Of a DNA stretch of 64,000 bases, positions 24,590 to 33,483 are shown in pieces (positions within the stretch are counted from its first letter, which is position 1; every line of letters begins with the position of its first letter). A program made the translations under genes and the position numbers. This DNA comes from Lactococcus carnosus. Lineage in GTDB: Bacteria > Bacillota > Bacilli > Lactobacillales > Streptococcaceae. The stretch covers positions 186,001 to 250,000 of the forward strand of contig NZ_CP017194.1 of the NCBI RefSeq assembly GCF_006770265.1, written 5' to 3'. The notes beneath the pieces were generated by a model. That model was not told the DNA's origin, ran no database searches, and worked only from the letters and a program-made list of their open reading frames with translations.

Positions 24590-25895
24590 TAATCCGCGCC
24601 GTGTTGCGCTTTCAATCATTAATGATGTATTAAACAACAATGCTTATGCCAATATCACACTTAATGAAAAAATTAAGTCAGAGAATTTGACAGAACTAGA
24701 TAAGAATCTCGTGACTAACCTTGTCTACGGCACGATCTCAAAGAAATTGACTTTGGATTGGTATACAAAACCTTATGTTAAGAAGACTAAGAAATGGGTG
24801 AAAAATCTCTTAGCGATGACGGTTTATCAGATTATCTACATGGATAGGATCCCGACATCAGCAGCAGTTGATGAAGCAGTTAAAATCGCTAAAAAGCAAG
24901 GAGATCAACGTTTATCGGGTTTTGTTAATGGTGTGTTACGTAATTTTACACGTGCTGACTTCCGTTCATTTGATGAAATTTCAGATTCAACTGAGAAATT
25001 ATCTATCCAGTATTCTATGCCCATCGACTTGACTAAAAAATTTGTTAAGTCATTCGGATTTGAAAAAACAGTTAAAATCTTTAGAAGTATAGAAGAACCA
25101 AGTCGTGCGAGTCTTAGAGTTAATACGACGTTGACTGATGTAACAACAGAATTTAATAAATTAGCTAGAGAGTTTGATGTGGAGCTATCAGAAATCTCGC
25201 CAACTGGTATCGTGGCTGAATCTGGTCACTTTGCAGATTTACTGGATTTCAATGATGGGCTGATTACGATACAAGATGAGTCTAGTCAACTGGTTGCCAC
25301 TGTTTTAGATGCACAACCAACAGATAGGATTCTAGATGCCTGCGCTGCACCCGGTGGTAAGACAGTTCATATTGCAGAATACTTATCAGAAGCAGGCTAT
25401 ATAGAAGCTTTAGACTTATATGATCATAAGCTGCGACTCATTCATCAAAACGGGGAACGCTTACACCAAATAGAAAAAATTAGGTTAACAAAATTAGATG
25501 CACGCCAAAGTTTTGAAAAATTCGGTCCGGATAGTTTTGATAGAATTCTAGTCGATGCACCGTGTTCTGGTCTTGGGTTAATTCGCCGTAAGCCTGATAT
25601 CCGATACCGAAAAGAAACGACAGACTTTGCTGACTTGCAGAAAGTGCAACTTGATATTCTAGAAAATACTTGCAAAACCCTTGTAAATAGTGGTATCATG
25701 GTTTATAGTACATGCACTATTTTTGATGAAGAAAACTACCAAGTAATTGAGACATTTTTGGCGAAACATCCTGAGTTTGAACAAGTGCCTCTGACGCATG
25801 AAAAGTCGGACCTTGTCAAAAATGGTTGTCTTTTCATTACACCAGATGCTTACCATACAGATGGCTTCTTTATTGCAAAGTTGCGTAAAAAGTAA
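24582..25895 (+). CDS. rsmB: 16S rRNA (cytosine-967-C5)-methyltransferase RsmB
   Basis: SAM-dependent m5C methyltransferase of 16S rRNA. TTG 24582 ([17 protein letters not shown]) is chosen because GGAG at 24572-24575 is well spaced; TTG 24570 would precede that Shine-Dalgarno. The N-terminal NusB-like RNA-binding domain is at ~1-140. The catalytic domain has [20 protein letters not shown] near 250, the [17 protein letters not shown] motif with Cys near 325, and the second catalytic Cys in [12 protein letters not shown] near 378. It overlaps the fmt stop by eight bases. About 437 residues. Confidence 0.94.
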   Translation: MSNNPRRVALSIINDVLNNNAYANITLNEKIKSENLTELDKNLVTNLVYGTISKKLTLDWYTKPYVKKTKKWVKNLLAMTVYQIIYMDRIPTSAAVDEAVKIAKKQGDQRLSGFVNGVLRNFTRADFRSFDEISDSTEKLSIQYSMPIDLTKKFVKSFGFEKTVKIFRSIEEPSRASLRVNTTLTDVTTEFNKLAREFDVELSEISPTGIVAESGHFADLLDFNDGLITIQDESSQLVATVLDAQPTDRILDACAAPGGKTVHIAEYLSEAGYIEALDLYDHKLRLIHQNGERLHQIEKIRLTKLDARQSFEKFGPDSFDRILVDAPCSGLGLIRRKPDIRYRKETTDFADLQKVQLDILENTCKTLVNSGIMVYSTCTIFDEENYQVIETFLAKHPEFEQVPLTHEKSDLVKNGCLFITPDAYHTDGFFIAKLRKK

Positions 25896-26030
25896 GGAAT
25901 AAGCATATTTTACTTAATGTTTAAGGTTAGCTAAATTAAGAAACTATCGTGACACTTATTTTTAAATTAAATAGTTATAAGGACAGCATTAGCGTTAATT
26001 GCTATTCTTAAAACTTGAATGAGGACATAA

Positions 26031-26777
26031 ATGAAGTACAGTATCTTGTCAGACGTTGGGCAAAAACGCACCAACAATCAGGATCATGCCGACACCTATG
26101 AAAATTTACAGGGTGAGCGGATTTTTCTGCTTGCAGATGGTATGGGTGGTCATAAAGCGGGTAATGTCGCAAGCAAACTCGCAGTTGAAGACTTAGGTAA
26201 AGCATGGTCAGAGACTGACTTTACAAGTGAAACAGCACCTAGTGATATCCAGTCTTGGCTACGAACACAAATTCGTGCTGAAAATCAAAATATCGCAAAT
26301 CTAGGTAAACTAGATGATTATAAGGGGATGGGAACAACCCTCGAAGCGGTTGTCGTCCAAAAGCATCAAATTATCAGTGCACATGTGGGTGATTCTAGAA
26401 CACAAATTATTAAAAATGGGGAACTGATCCGAATTACGCGCGATCATTCTTTGGTGCAAGAGTTAGTTGATGCGGGTGAAATAACTGCTGAAGAAGCTGA
26501 AAAACATCCAAATAAAAATATCATTACCCGCTCTCTTGGACAACCAGTAGATGTGGATGTTGATACATTGACTTTGGAAATCGATGTCGATGATATCATT
26601 ATCATGAGTTCTGATGGGCTGACCAATATGGTTTCAGGAGAGGCAATCATTGAGACTGTTCAAAGTGATACAGACTTAACTAGTCAAGCAGAAACACTAG
26701 TTGGCATAGCAAATGCGAATGGTGGATTAGATAATATCACGGTGATTTTAGTTAAATTTGATAAAGGGGACCTGTAA
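26031..26777 (+). CDS. stp: PP2C-family Ser/Thr protein phosphatase
   Basis: Mn2+-dependent phosphatase that reverses phosphorylation by the neighbouring PASTA kinase. The 248-residue protein has the PP2C metal motifs: RTNNQDHA near residue 14, [14 protein letters not shown] near 35, [10 protein letters not shown] near 115, [12 protein letters not shown] near 190, and [13 protein letters not shown] at the end. The Shine-Dalgarno GAGGAC precedes the start. The kinase gene starts one base after its stop, so the pair is one operon. Confidence 0.94.
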   Translation: MKYSILSDVGQKRTNNQDHADTYENLQGERIFLLADGMGGHKAGNVASKLAVEDLGKAWSETDFTSETAPSDIQSWLRTQIRAENQNIANLGKLDDYKGMGTTLEAVVVQKHQIISAHVGDSRTQIIKNGELIRITRDHSLVQELVDAGEITAEEAEKHPNKNIITRSLGQPVDVDVDTLTLEIDVDDIIIMSSDGLTNMVSGEAIIETVQSDTDLTSQAETLVGIANANGGLDNITVILVKFDKGDL

Positions 26778-26778
26778 G

Positions 26779-28716
26779 ATGATACAAATTGGAAAAATCT
26801 ATGCAGATCGTTACCGAGTGATCAAAGAAATTGGTCGTGGTGGGATGGCCAATGTTTATTTAGCAGAGGATACCTACTTAGATAATCGCCAAATAGCTAT
26901 CAAAATTTTGCGGTCAAATTTTGAAAATGACAGTTTAGCAATTGCACGGTTTCAGCGAGAAGCCTATGCTATGTCTGAGCTGAATCATCCCAATATCGTA
27001 GGCATTTCTGATGTAGGGGATGCAGACGACCAACAATATATCGTAATGGAATATATAGATGGTCTAACACTTAAACAATATATTAATGAACATGCACCAT
27101 TGGCAAATGAAGAAGTAGTCCGAATTGCCTCTGAAATTCTAGTTGCCATGGATTTGGCACATAGAAGTGGTATCATCCACCGTGATTTAAAGCCGCAAAA
27201 TATCCTCATCACGAAAGATGGCACTGCTAAGGTAACAGATTTTGGTATTGCCAAGGCCTTATCAGAAACATCATTAACGCAAACTAATTCGATGTTTGGT
27301 TCTGTCCACTACCTGAGTCCAGAGCAAGCAAGAGGTAGTAATGCCACGCCGCAGAGTGATTTATATGCCATTGGTATTATCATCTATGAAATGCTGACAG
27401 GCAAGATTCCATTTGATGGTGATAGTGCCGTAACGATCGCCTTGAAGCATTTTCAAGAGAATCTGCCTAGTGTTATCAATCAAAATAGGAATGTCCCACA
27501 AGCTTTAGAGAATGTTGTGATTAAAGCGACAGCTAAAAAATTATCAGACCGCTATCTGAATGCATCTGAGATGAGTCATGACTTAGGCCTTGCGTTAAGT
27601 GAGGCGCATGCACATGACCCTAAGCTTACTTTTGTTAGTGATGTTGATGCAACAAAAATATTACCCAAGATGATGATTCCTGATAACGGGAACACGGATA
27701 AACTAGTCCATAAAGTGACTAAAAATCCAGCTAGCAATAATAAAGATAGCGGGTTGGAATCACTGAATGGCAAGAGTAAGAAAAAAAGAGTTCCTAAAGG
27801 GCTCATTATCGTTGGGCTCATTGGCCTGATACTTGCTGCGATCATCGCTGCTCTTGTGCTAACAACACCCAAAGAAGTCAAAGTACCAGATCTAGCTAAA
27901 ATGACAGTGTCTGAAGCTAAAGATGCTTTACAAAAGAGGAAACTTAAAGCTGGGCGAGAAATCCCTGAAGTTAGTGAACTAGGTAAGGGCGTAGTGACGC
28001 ATACTAGTCCAGATGCGGGCACTGTGAAAAAAGAAGGGGCTAGCATTGACCTTTATGTGTCAAAAGGTGGTAATGTTATCAAGCTCAAAAATTACGTTGG
28101 CCGAGATGTCAATGAAGCGGTTGATGACCTAATCCTTAAATACAACGTTGATGAAGCACGTATCAAAAAGAAATTTGTTAAGTCCGATAGTGTTGAGGCA
28201 GGTAAAGTTGTCAAACAAACGCCTAAAAATGGCGGATTATTTGACCTGGATGGGTCTGGTGATATTACTTTTGAAGTATCAGAAGGTAACCAAATTACGA
28301 TGCCGACTTATTTGCAAGGTGGCTTGAGTATCAAGACTGTCGCAAACGTTAAAGCTGAGCTACAAAATATGGGTGTAGCTGCGTCTGATATTACAATTGA
28401 GTTTACACCAACGACAGAGCAAAATGCCGACGGATATGTGATCAGCTCTACACCAGCACAAGGTCAAACGTTCAATGTTAAAGGGACGAAAATCGTACTC
28501 ACTGTCCTACAATTTGATGCAACCTCAGCCAGCAAAGCAGCATCAGAGAGTGATGCCAAAGCTTCCTCTGACAAGGCAGCCTCTGACAAAGCTTCCTCTG
28601 ATAAAGCCGCAGCCGATAAAGCCGCAGCTGATAAAGCCGCAGCTGATAAAGCCGCAGCTGATAAAGCAGCAGCTGATGCGAAAAATAATTCAAAAGATAA
28701 TCCAAAACCTTCTTGA
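26779..28716 (+). CDS. pknB: PASTA-domain Ser/Thr protein kinase (PknB/StkP type) with a repetitive C-terminal tail
   Basis: Membrane kinase controlling cell-wall growth and division. ATG 26779 follows the phosphatase stop by one base, with AAAGGGGA as Shine-Dalgarno. The kinase domain (~12-275) has GRGGMANVY, Lys42 in [13 protein letters not shown] and DFGIAKA. One transmembrane helix lies near 345-365. Three PASTA domains follow (~370-435, 436-510 and 511-585). An unusual tail of five-residue repeats ([10 protein letters not shown]) ends in [10 protein letters not shown]. Total about 645 residues. A likely substrate, MacP, is encoded at 41184. StkP usually has four PASTA repeats and no such tail. 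Confidence 0.93.
   Translation: MIQIGKIYADRYRVIKEIGRGGMANVYLAEDTYLDNRQIAIKILRSNFENDSLAIARFQREAYAMSELNHPNIVGISDVGDADDQQYIVMEYIDGLTLKQYINEHAPLANEEVVRIASEILVAMDLAHRSGIIHRDLKPQNILITKDGTAKVTDFGIAKALSETSLTQTNSMFGSVHYLSPEQARGSNATPQSDLYAIGIIIYEMLTGKIPFDGDSAVTIALKHFQENLPSVINQNRNVPQALENVVIKATAKKLSDRYLNASEMSHDLGLALSEAHAHDPKLTFVSDVDATKILPKMMIPDNGNTDKLVHKVTKNPASNNKDSGLESLNGKSKKKRVPKGLIIVGLIGLILAAIIAALVLTTPKEVKVPDLAKMTVSEAKDALQKRKLKAGREIPEVSELGKGVVTHTSPDAGTVKKEGASIDLYVSKGGNVIKLKNYVGRDVNEAVDDLILKYNVDEARIKKKFVKSDSVEAGKVVKQTPKNGGLFDLDGSGDITFEVSEGNQITMPTYLQGGLSIKTVANVKAELQNMGVAASDITIEFTPTTEQNADGYVISSTPAQGQTFNVKGTKIVLTVLQFDATSASKAASESDAKASSDKAASDKASSDKAAADKAAADKAAADKAAADKAAADAKNNSKDNPKPS
28547..28680 (+). repeat. 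15-bp tandem repeat inside pknB
   Basis: Units of GATAAAGCCGCAGCT (Asp-Lys-Ala-Ala-Ala) and diverged TCTGACAAGGCAGCC forms, about eight to nine in all. The last four units are nearly identical, so length change by slippage, always in frame, is expected. Confidence 0.85.
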
Positions 28717-28744
28717 TAACCACCATAACCTAGCTCGTAATGAG

Positions 28745-28772
28745 TTGACAGCAAGAAAAAAATCTGTATAAT
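28745..28772 (+). promoter_or_regulatory. rpsO promoter
   Basis: TTGACA (28745-28750), a 16-base spacer and TATAAT (28767-28772): near-consensus sigma-A promoter. Confidence 0.8.
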
Positions 28773-28784
28773 AGATAGCGTACC

Positions 28785-28862
28785 AACTGTTTCTGAGCTT
28801 TGCGACAGCCAAACGTCTGGCACGGAAACAGCAATAAAAGTAGGATTGAGCTCAGCTCAATC
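28785..28862 (+). promoter_or_regulatory. Structured rpsO 5' leader (probable S15 autoregulatory RNA)
   Basis: CTGTTTC (28787-28793) pairs with GAAACAG (28825-28831) around an inner GCCA/TGGC hairpin, and GATTGAGCT/AGCTCAATC (28844-28862) forms a second hairpin just before the Shine-Dalgarno. S15 is known to repress its own mRNA through leader structures in many bacteria. I infer the same here and cannot assign it to a particular described leader class. Confidence 0.6.
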
Positions 28863-28880
28863 AATAAAAAGGAGAAACAC

Positions 28881-29150
28881 ATGGCAATCTCAAAAGAGAA
28901 AAAAACTGAAATCATCAAGCAATATGCACGTACTGAAGGGGACACTGGTTCACCTGAAGTTCAAATCGCTGTATTGACTTGGGAAATTAACCATCTTAAT
29001 GACCATATTCAAGACCATAAAAAAGACCACGCAACTTACCGTGGTTTGATGAAAAAAATTGGTCACCGTCGTAATTTACTTGCTTACTTACGTCAAAAAG
29101 ATATTCCACGTTACCGTGAATTAATCTCTTCACTTGGTCTTCGTCGTTAA
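28881..29150 (+). CDS. rpsO: 30S ribosomal protein S15
   Basis: An 89-residue primary binding protein of the 16S rRNA central domain. ATG 28881 follows AAAGGAGAA. Conserved features are [21 protein letters not shown] (22-42), [25 protein letters not shown] (45-69) and the C-terminus [12 protein letters not shown]. It is monocistronic with a strong promoter, a structured leader and a terminator. Confidence 0.98.
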   Translation: MAISKEKKTEIIKQYARTEGDTGSPEVQIAVLTWEINHLNDHIQDHKKDHATYRGLMKKIGHRRNLLAYLRQKDIPRYRELISSLGLRR

Positions 29151-29153
29151 TCT

Positions 29154-29184
29154 AAAAAATCTCAGATGATCTGGGATTTTTTTT
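29154..29184 (+). terminator. rpsO terminator
   Basis: AAAAAATC-CAGAT/ATCTG-GATTTTTTTT hairpin immediately after the stop. Confidence 0.85.
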
Positions 29185-29340
29185 GTTAGCCATTAGTGAA
29201 GTTGTAAAAATTGATTGGAAAATATGATAAACTAGTAATAGCTTAGATTAAGACTTGGCGCCAGTACATCTGTTAGACCATGATGGTAGGTGTGTTGACA
29301 AGCATTGTTTAACTTTGATACTAAAATTAGAGGAGTAACT

Positions 29341-29703
29341 ATGGGACAGATTCAAATTACAAATATGCGTTTTTATACATACAATGGTGTCTTTTCTGAA
29401 GAAAAAACACTTGGACAACAAATTTCAATAGATGCAGTTGTACATTATGATATTGAGAACAAAGTGAAAGATGATGACTTAACAACGACAATTTCCTATG
29501 CAACTATTTATGAGATTATTCGTGAATTTGTGACACATCACAATTTTAATCTCATGGAGTCAGTAGCTAACGGTGCGCTTAATCTGCTACTAGAAAAATT
29601 ACCGATGGCTGAAAAAATTCAATTATCAGTTAAAAAATATTCGGTGCCTATTGCAGGGGTTTTTGATGATATCATCATTACTGTGGAGGGACATAATGCC
29701 TAA
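29341..29703 (+). CDS. folB: Dihydroneopterin aldolase
   Basis: Converts dihydroneopterin to 6-hydroxymethyl-dihydropterin and glycolaldehyde in folate synthesis. ATG 29341 (MGQIQITNMRFYTYNGVFSEE) has the Shine-Dalgarno AGAGGAG. The active-site Tyr/Glu region FYTYNGVFSEEKTLGQ lies near residue 11-26, TTISYATIYEII near 50 and the C-terminal Lys in VKKYSVPI near 100. At 120 residues it is normal. The stop overlaps folK by eight bases. It is the first of four contiguous folate genes. Confidence 0.93.
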   Translation: MGQIQITNMRFYTYNGVFSEEKTLGQQISIDAVVHYDIENKVKDDDLTTTISYATIYEIIREFVTHHNFNLMESVANGALNLLLEKLPMAEKIQLSVKKYSVPIAGVFDDIIITVEGHNA

Positions 29704-30196
29704 GGTTTATTTAAGCATTGGGACGAACATTGGTGATAAACTGGCTAATTTACAAACAGCAGTTGATAAATTAGCTGCGCTTTATGCTATTTCGGCTGTG
29801 TCTAAAGTTTATGAAACGCAACCAGTTGGTGAAGTTGTGCAAGATGATTTCTATAATATCGCCATTAGCTTAACCATTCCTGATGGCGTAGCACCAATGA
29901 CGTTACTAGCGCAAACTCAGCAAATAGAAAAAGAGATGAAGCGTGTTAAAACGATTCATTGGGGGCCTCGGACGATTGATTTAGATATTCTTAGGTTCGG
30001 CGATGTGACTTACCAAACAGAAATATTAACAATTCCGCATATAGAAATGGCAAATCGCCGTTTTGTTTTACAGCCGCTACTAGAAGTAGCACATATGATT
30101 CGTGATAGCCTAGTGATCAAGCAGACAGAACAATTGCTAGAGGAGACAAGCGATCAGAACTGGGTTAGACCGATAGCCGCTACGATTCAGTATTGA
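29696..30196 (+). CDS. folK: 2-amino-4-hydroxy-6-hydroxymethyldihydropteridine pyrophosphokinase
   Basis: Transfers pyrophosphate from ATP to hydroxymethyl-dihydropterin. ATG 29696 (MPKVYLSIGTNIGDKLANLQ) overlaps folB. SKVYETQPVG near residue 38, the fold motif DFYNIAISL near 55 and RTIDLDIL with catalytic Asp pair (WGPRTIDLDILRFG near 92-105) are present. At 166 residues it is a stand-alone FolK, whereas in L. lactis folK is fused with folE. A 150-base gap then separates it from folE. Confidence 0.93.
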   Translation: MPKVYLSIGTNIGDKLANLQTAVDKLAALYAISAVSKVYETQPVGEVVQDDFYNIAISLTIPDGVAPMTLLAQTQQIEKEMKRVKTIHWGPRTIDLDILRFGDVTYQTEILTIPHIEMANRRFVLQPLLEVAHMIRDSLVIKQTEQLLEETSDQNWVRPIAATIQY

Positions 30197-30346
30197 CTGC
30201 TCTTTCAGGTTTGATTCGTCCGTTTTACAGGTGTTTATCCGTCAAGTAAATAGGGTCAGTACGAGCATTCCTTGCAAACCAGTACGATCTGATAGCACCA
30301 TCTCTAGCTTGATCTTTATCCCTAACGACCTAATTAGAAAGCATTT

Positions 30347-30922
30347 ATGAAAAAAAACTATCAAGAAAATAAACAGCATATTGAAAGTGGCACGAAAAAA
30401 TTATTACAGGCAATTGGTGATGATCCAACGCGTGATGGCTTGCTTGAAACACCAGAGCGGGTATTCAAAGCTTATTCAGAAATTTTCGCATCAACTGGTG
30501 AAACACAATTTGATAATTACAAGCTATTTCCAACAGACCAGGATGCAGATATGGTAATCGTAGGGGATATTCCTTTTTACGCCATGTGTGAGCACCATCT
30601 CCTCCCATTTTTTGGTACTGTAAGCGTCGGCTATGTGCCAGATGGCGAGATTATTGGTTTGAGTAAAATTCCTAGATTAGTCGATTGGGCGGCTCGTAGA
30701 CCAAGTGTACAAGAGAATCTAACGGCTTTAATTTGCTCGGAAATGCAACGCATTGTTCATCCAAAAGGGATTGCAGTGCATGTTCACTCTCGTCATATGT
30801 GCATGGAAATGCGTGGTATTAATAGACCTGGTACCTTTACGACAACGAGTCTTTATAAAGGAGACTTAAAGACGGATGCTTTTTTGCGTCAAGAATTCAT
30901 GATGAAAGTGAGCGATAAGTGA
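30347..30922 (+). CDS. folE: GTP cyclohydrolase I
   Basis: First committed step of folate synthesis: GTP to dihydroneopterin triphosphate plus formate. The 191-residue protein has the zinc site Cys/His in YAMCEHHLLPFFGTVSVGY (near 82-100), LSKIPRLVDWAARRPSVQE (near 108) and the second zinc-binding Cys in HSRHMCMEMRGI (near 148-159). It has a weak Shine-Dalgarno (AGAAAG). The stop overlaps the next start (TGATG), so folE is coupled to the HAM1-FolP fusion. Confidence 0.95.
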   Translation: MKKNYQENKQHIESGTKKLLQAIGDDPTRDGLLETPERVFKAYSEIFASTGETQFDNYKLFPTDQDADMVIVGDIPFYAMCEHHLLPFFGTVSVGYVPDGEIIGLSKIPRLVDWAARRPSVQENLTALICSEMQRIVHPKGIAVHVHSRHMCMEMRGINRPGTFTTTSLYKGDLKTDAFLRQEFMMKVSDK

Positions 30923-32346
30923 TGTTACCGCATCGGATTATTTTTGCGTCGAATAACTCGGCTAAGACAGCGGATGTCGCGAAGTTCTTTCACCTGTATG
31001 GCGTCTCTCTTATTAACTATCGTGAGTTAATCGCAGAGCAAACATTTCCTGAGGAGACCTTGGATGATCAAGCAGGTAACGCCAAACATAAAGCCTTGTT
31101 TATTCACGATTTATTACCAGACGAGTATGTGTTAGGTGATGATTCTGGCATGTTTTTATCCGCTTTTCCAGAGCGCTTTGGTCTAACGACTGCTCGGGAG
31201 TTTAAGGTATTAAGCTTACAATCGGTTAAGGCAGAAAATCAGTACGTACTAGACTTATATCAAGCAGGAGATGACCGTAGCGCCTATCTTTCAGCGATTT
31301 TTGTCCTTATCACACCGAAAAAGAAACTGTTGATCACTGAGGGACGAGGTGGTGTCGAGATTGCATCGAAAACCAGTGGTAGCTTTGGTGCTGGTTTAGA
31401 TACAATTTTTCTGACCGAGTCTGGAAAAACAATCGCTGATCTGACAGTTGTGCAACAATTGACTTATCAGCACCGAGGTCGGGCAACAAAACAGCTACTT
31501 GCCCTATTACAAGATGATGTGATAAGTTGGCAAGCCAATGGGCATCACATTCAGCAAGAAACTGGTATCATCTATGGTATATTAAACGTTAGTCCTGAGT
31601 CATTTTATAATGGAGAACATGTTGGTGGTCTAGCAGAATCTTTGCTGCAAGCTTCGCAACAGTTAGTAGAGGGCGCGGATATCATCGAGGTTGGTGGTCA
31701 ATCAACGAGGCCAGGATTTTCAGAGTTGACAGTTGCAGATGAAATCAATCGGATTGTCCCTGTTATCCAAGGGATAAAAGCAGCACACCCTTATGCAGTT
31801 GTTGCTGTTGATACTTACAAGTATGATGTCATGGTCGCAGCGATTGAAGCTGGTGCAGACATTATAAATGATATTAATGGCTTTACTGATGACGCTCGAA
31901 AGCTTGAGTTGCTAAGTCAAACTGAAGTTGGTCTGCTAAGCATGTTTAATCCGCGTGATCAGGCCCTATCCGATGATATTTCTAGGGATATGATTAGCTG
32001 GTTTTCTAAAAATCTAGCTGTTATCGAACAGGCTGGTATCGCACGGGAACGGATAGCCCTTGATCCAGGGATTGGCTATTCTAAAAACTCGGATGTCAGA
32101 CAAGATTTGGCAATGATGAATACAGTGGGCAATTTAAAAGTATTTGGCAGACCCATTATGACTGCTGTTTCAAATAAAGGCTGGGCCAAATACATGTTTA
32201 ACCTACCTAAAGATGAACGTGCTAGCTTGTCACTTGTGGCAGCAACAGAAATGTATCGGAGAGGAGCTAAGCTTCTTCGGGTTCATGATGTCAAATCAGC
32301 GCGTCAACTCGCAAGTTTTGTTGCACTATTAGAAAACGCACACTGA
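30922..32346 (+). CDS. folP: Fusion of HAM1/RdgB-type NTP pyrophosphatase and dihydropteroate synthase
   Basis: A 474-residue fusion. Residues ~1-200 are a HAM1/ITPase domain: FASNNSAKTADVAKFF, LGDDSGMFLSAFP, GSFGAGLDTIF and a C-terminal HRGRATKQLLALL. Residues ~205-474 are FolP, which joins pABA to hydroxymethyl-dihydropterin pyrophosphate: GILNVSPESFYNG, IIEVGGQSTRPGF, VDTYKYDV, NDINGF, LDPGIGYSKN and a C-terminal RVHDV. The join falls near ALLQDDVISWQANGHH. folE makes dihydroneopterin triphosphate, and no Nudix DHNTP pyrophosphatase lies in this cluster. The HAM1 half may supply that step (inference). ATG 30922 overlaps the folE stop; the terminator overlaps its last codons. Confidence 0.9.
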   Translation: MLPHRIIFASNNSAKTADVAKFFHLYGVSLINYRELIAEQTFPEETLDDQAGNAKHKALFIHDLLPDEYVLGDDSGMFLSAFPERFGLTTAREFKVLSLQSVKAENQYVLDLYQAGDDRSAYLSAIFVLITPKKKLLITEGRGGVEIASKTSGSFGAGLDTIFLTESGKTIADLTVVQQLTYQHRGRATKQLLALLQDDVISWQANGHHIQQETGIIYGILNVSPESFYNGEHVGGLAESLLQASQQLVEGADIIEVGGQSTRPGFSELTVADEINRIVPVIQGIKAAHPYAVVAVDTYKYDVMVAAIEAGADIINDINGFTDDARKLELLSQTEVGLLSMFNPRDQALSDDISRDMISWFSKNLAVIEQAGIARERIALDPGIGYSKNSDVRQDLAMMNTVGNLKVFGRPIMTAVSNKGWAKYMFNLPKDERASLSLVAATEMYRRGAKLLRVHDVKSARQLASFVALLENAH

Positions 32347-32370
32347 TCAGCTAAATCAGTGTGCGTTTTT
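32333..32370. terminator. Bidirectional terminator between folP fusion and SDR
   Basis: AAAACGCACACTGAT ... ATCAGTGTGCGTTTTT is a long perfect stem; its left arm encodes the last codons of the fusion protein. Confidence 0.85.
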
Positions 32371-32379
32371 ATCATGGGG

Positions 32380-33108
32380 TTATTTGAGTGTCCAACCACC
32401 ATCGATTTTTAAAATTTCACCGTGCATATAACTGGCTTTTCCAGATGCCAAGAAAAAGGTCAAATCAGCAACTTCTGATGGGGCTGCCCATCGACCAACA
32501 GGGGTTTCGTTAGCTACCCAATCAGCCATTTTACCGTCATCTAATTCAAAATCTTTTTTGGTCATTGCGGTCTGGATAGCACCAGGTGCGATGCCAAAAA
32601 TTTGAACGCCAGATCTAGCATAGTCTAGTGCTAACTGTCTGGTGAACCCGGCTAATGCGTGTTTGGCAGTCGTGTAGGCAGCACCACCGCCACCAGCAAC
32701 GAAGCTAGCGATTGAACACATATTGATGATGATACCAGACTTTTGCGCGATCATCTGTGGTAGAAACTGCCGTGTCAGTTTAATAACAGGACCTAGATTT
32801 GTCTGCCAAATCGTGTTGAACGCGTCATCTGATATCTCAAGTAAAGGCTTGTAGTCATCTAAAACGCCTGCCGTATTGCAAATAATATCAAAGGTATTTG
32901 GCAGTCTGGAGAAGACGGTGGTCAGGTCAGTGACTAAATCAACTTTGAAAAAATGAAAATTAGGGTGAGTGAGATCAATCGGATCTTGCTTGTCAATCCC
33001 GTATACAGTGTCCCCATGCTTTAAAAAAAGATCAGCTTGGGCAAGGCCGATTCCTGAGGAACAGCCCGTAACAAGAATGCGACGGGCTGTATGTGGTGTG
33101 TTTTCCAT
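32380..33108 (-). CDS. Short-chain dehydrogenase/reductase (FabG-like)
   Basis: A 242-residue classical SDR. The NAD(P)-binding TGCSSGIGLAQ is near residue 14 and NTAGV near 78. Catalytic Ser is in MCSIASF near 130, and the YxxxK motif is AAYTTAKHA (Tyr near 145). IDGGWTLK is at the C-terminus. Streptococcal homologues are labelled 3-oxoacyl-ACP reductase, but this one lies outside any fab cluster and its substrate is unknown. It is convergent with the folate operon. Confidence 0.82.
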   Translation of the reverse strand: MENTPHTARRILVTGCSSGIGLAQADLFLKHGDTVYGIDKQDPIDLTHPNFHFFKVDLVTDLTTVFSRLPNTFDIICNTAGVLDDYKPLLEISDDAFNTIWQTNLGPVIKLTRQFLPQMIAQKSGIIINMCSIASFVAGGGGAAYTTAKHALAGFTRQLALDYARSGVQIFGIAPGAIQTAMTKKDFELDDGKMADWVANETPVGRWAAPSEVADLTFFLASGKASYMHGEILKIDGGWTLK

Positions 33109-33166
33109 GAGATAATATCCTATATTTTGTCCTTGCTAACGATTTGTCCTTTGTACATAAAAACAG

Positions 33167-33406
33167 TTAGGCAACAATTTGCCAGTCATTTGCTAAAATA
33201 TCACATGGCGTTGGACTCCACATAGAGTAGCCTTCACCTTCACCTGATACATTAATCAAGAAATAAGGCGTCACATCCAGGGTTTCGCCTGTTTCCAGTG
33301 TGATGGTATGAAAGAGTTTGACGAAGTTTTCAGCCCCACCCCAACCGGTTGTTCGAACGGCTTTTCCGCCGCTTTTGAGAATTGGTAATATCTGTTCAAA
33401 ATTCAT
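33167..33406 (-). CDS. DUF2829/Tad2-like small protein
   Basis: A 79-residue protein (MNFEQILPILKSGGKAVRTT ... DILANDWQIV) with the DUF2829 pattern: an N-terminal helix with F-xx-L-xxxKxG-G-xA-R, a W-G core, and a C-terminal W-x-P-x-x-D-I-x-A-x-D-W. The DUF2829 family includes phage Tad2, which blocks Thoeris defence by sequestering the cyclic ADPR signal. Chromosomal members have no known role. It is a lone gene divergent from spx2. Its ATG (33406) lies six bases after an extended -10, so the mRNA is predicted to be leaderless. Confidence 0.75.
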   Translation of the reverse strand: MNFEQILPILKSGGKAVRTTGWGGAENFVKLFHTITLETGETLDVTPYFLINVSGEGEGYSMWSPTPCDILANDWQIVA

Positions 33407-33436
33407 AATTACATTATACCAGAATTTTGGTATAAT
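33407..33436. promoter_or_regulatory. Overlapping divergent promoters of DUF2829 and spx2
   Basis: ATTATACCA (33413-33421) and TGGTATAAT (33428-33436) are exact complements, so the two divergent genes have face-to-face extended -10 elements (TGGTATAAT each way). The leftward one is followed by GTAATT and the DUF2829 ATG. Confidence 0.6.
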
Positions 33437-33483
33437 GAAGAGACTACTAACTTATTAAATTAGTGAAGTGAAGTGAGATGACT

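Noticed and set aside
28464-28823. Leu/Arg/Ala-rich open frames opposite and beside the pknB tail
   Set aside because: They are products of the 15-bp tandem repeat read in other frames; they lack Shine-Dalgarno sequences and known domains.
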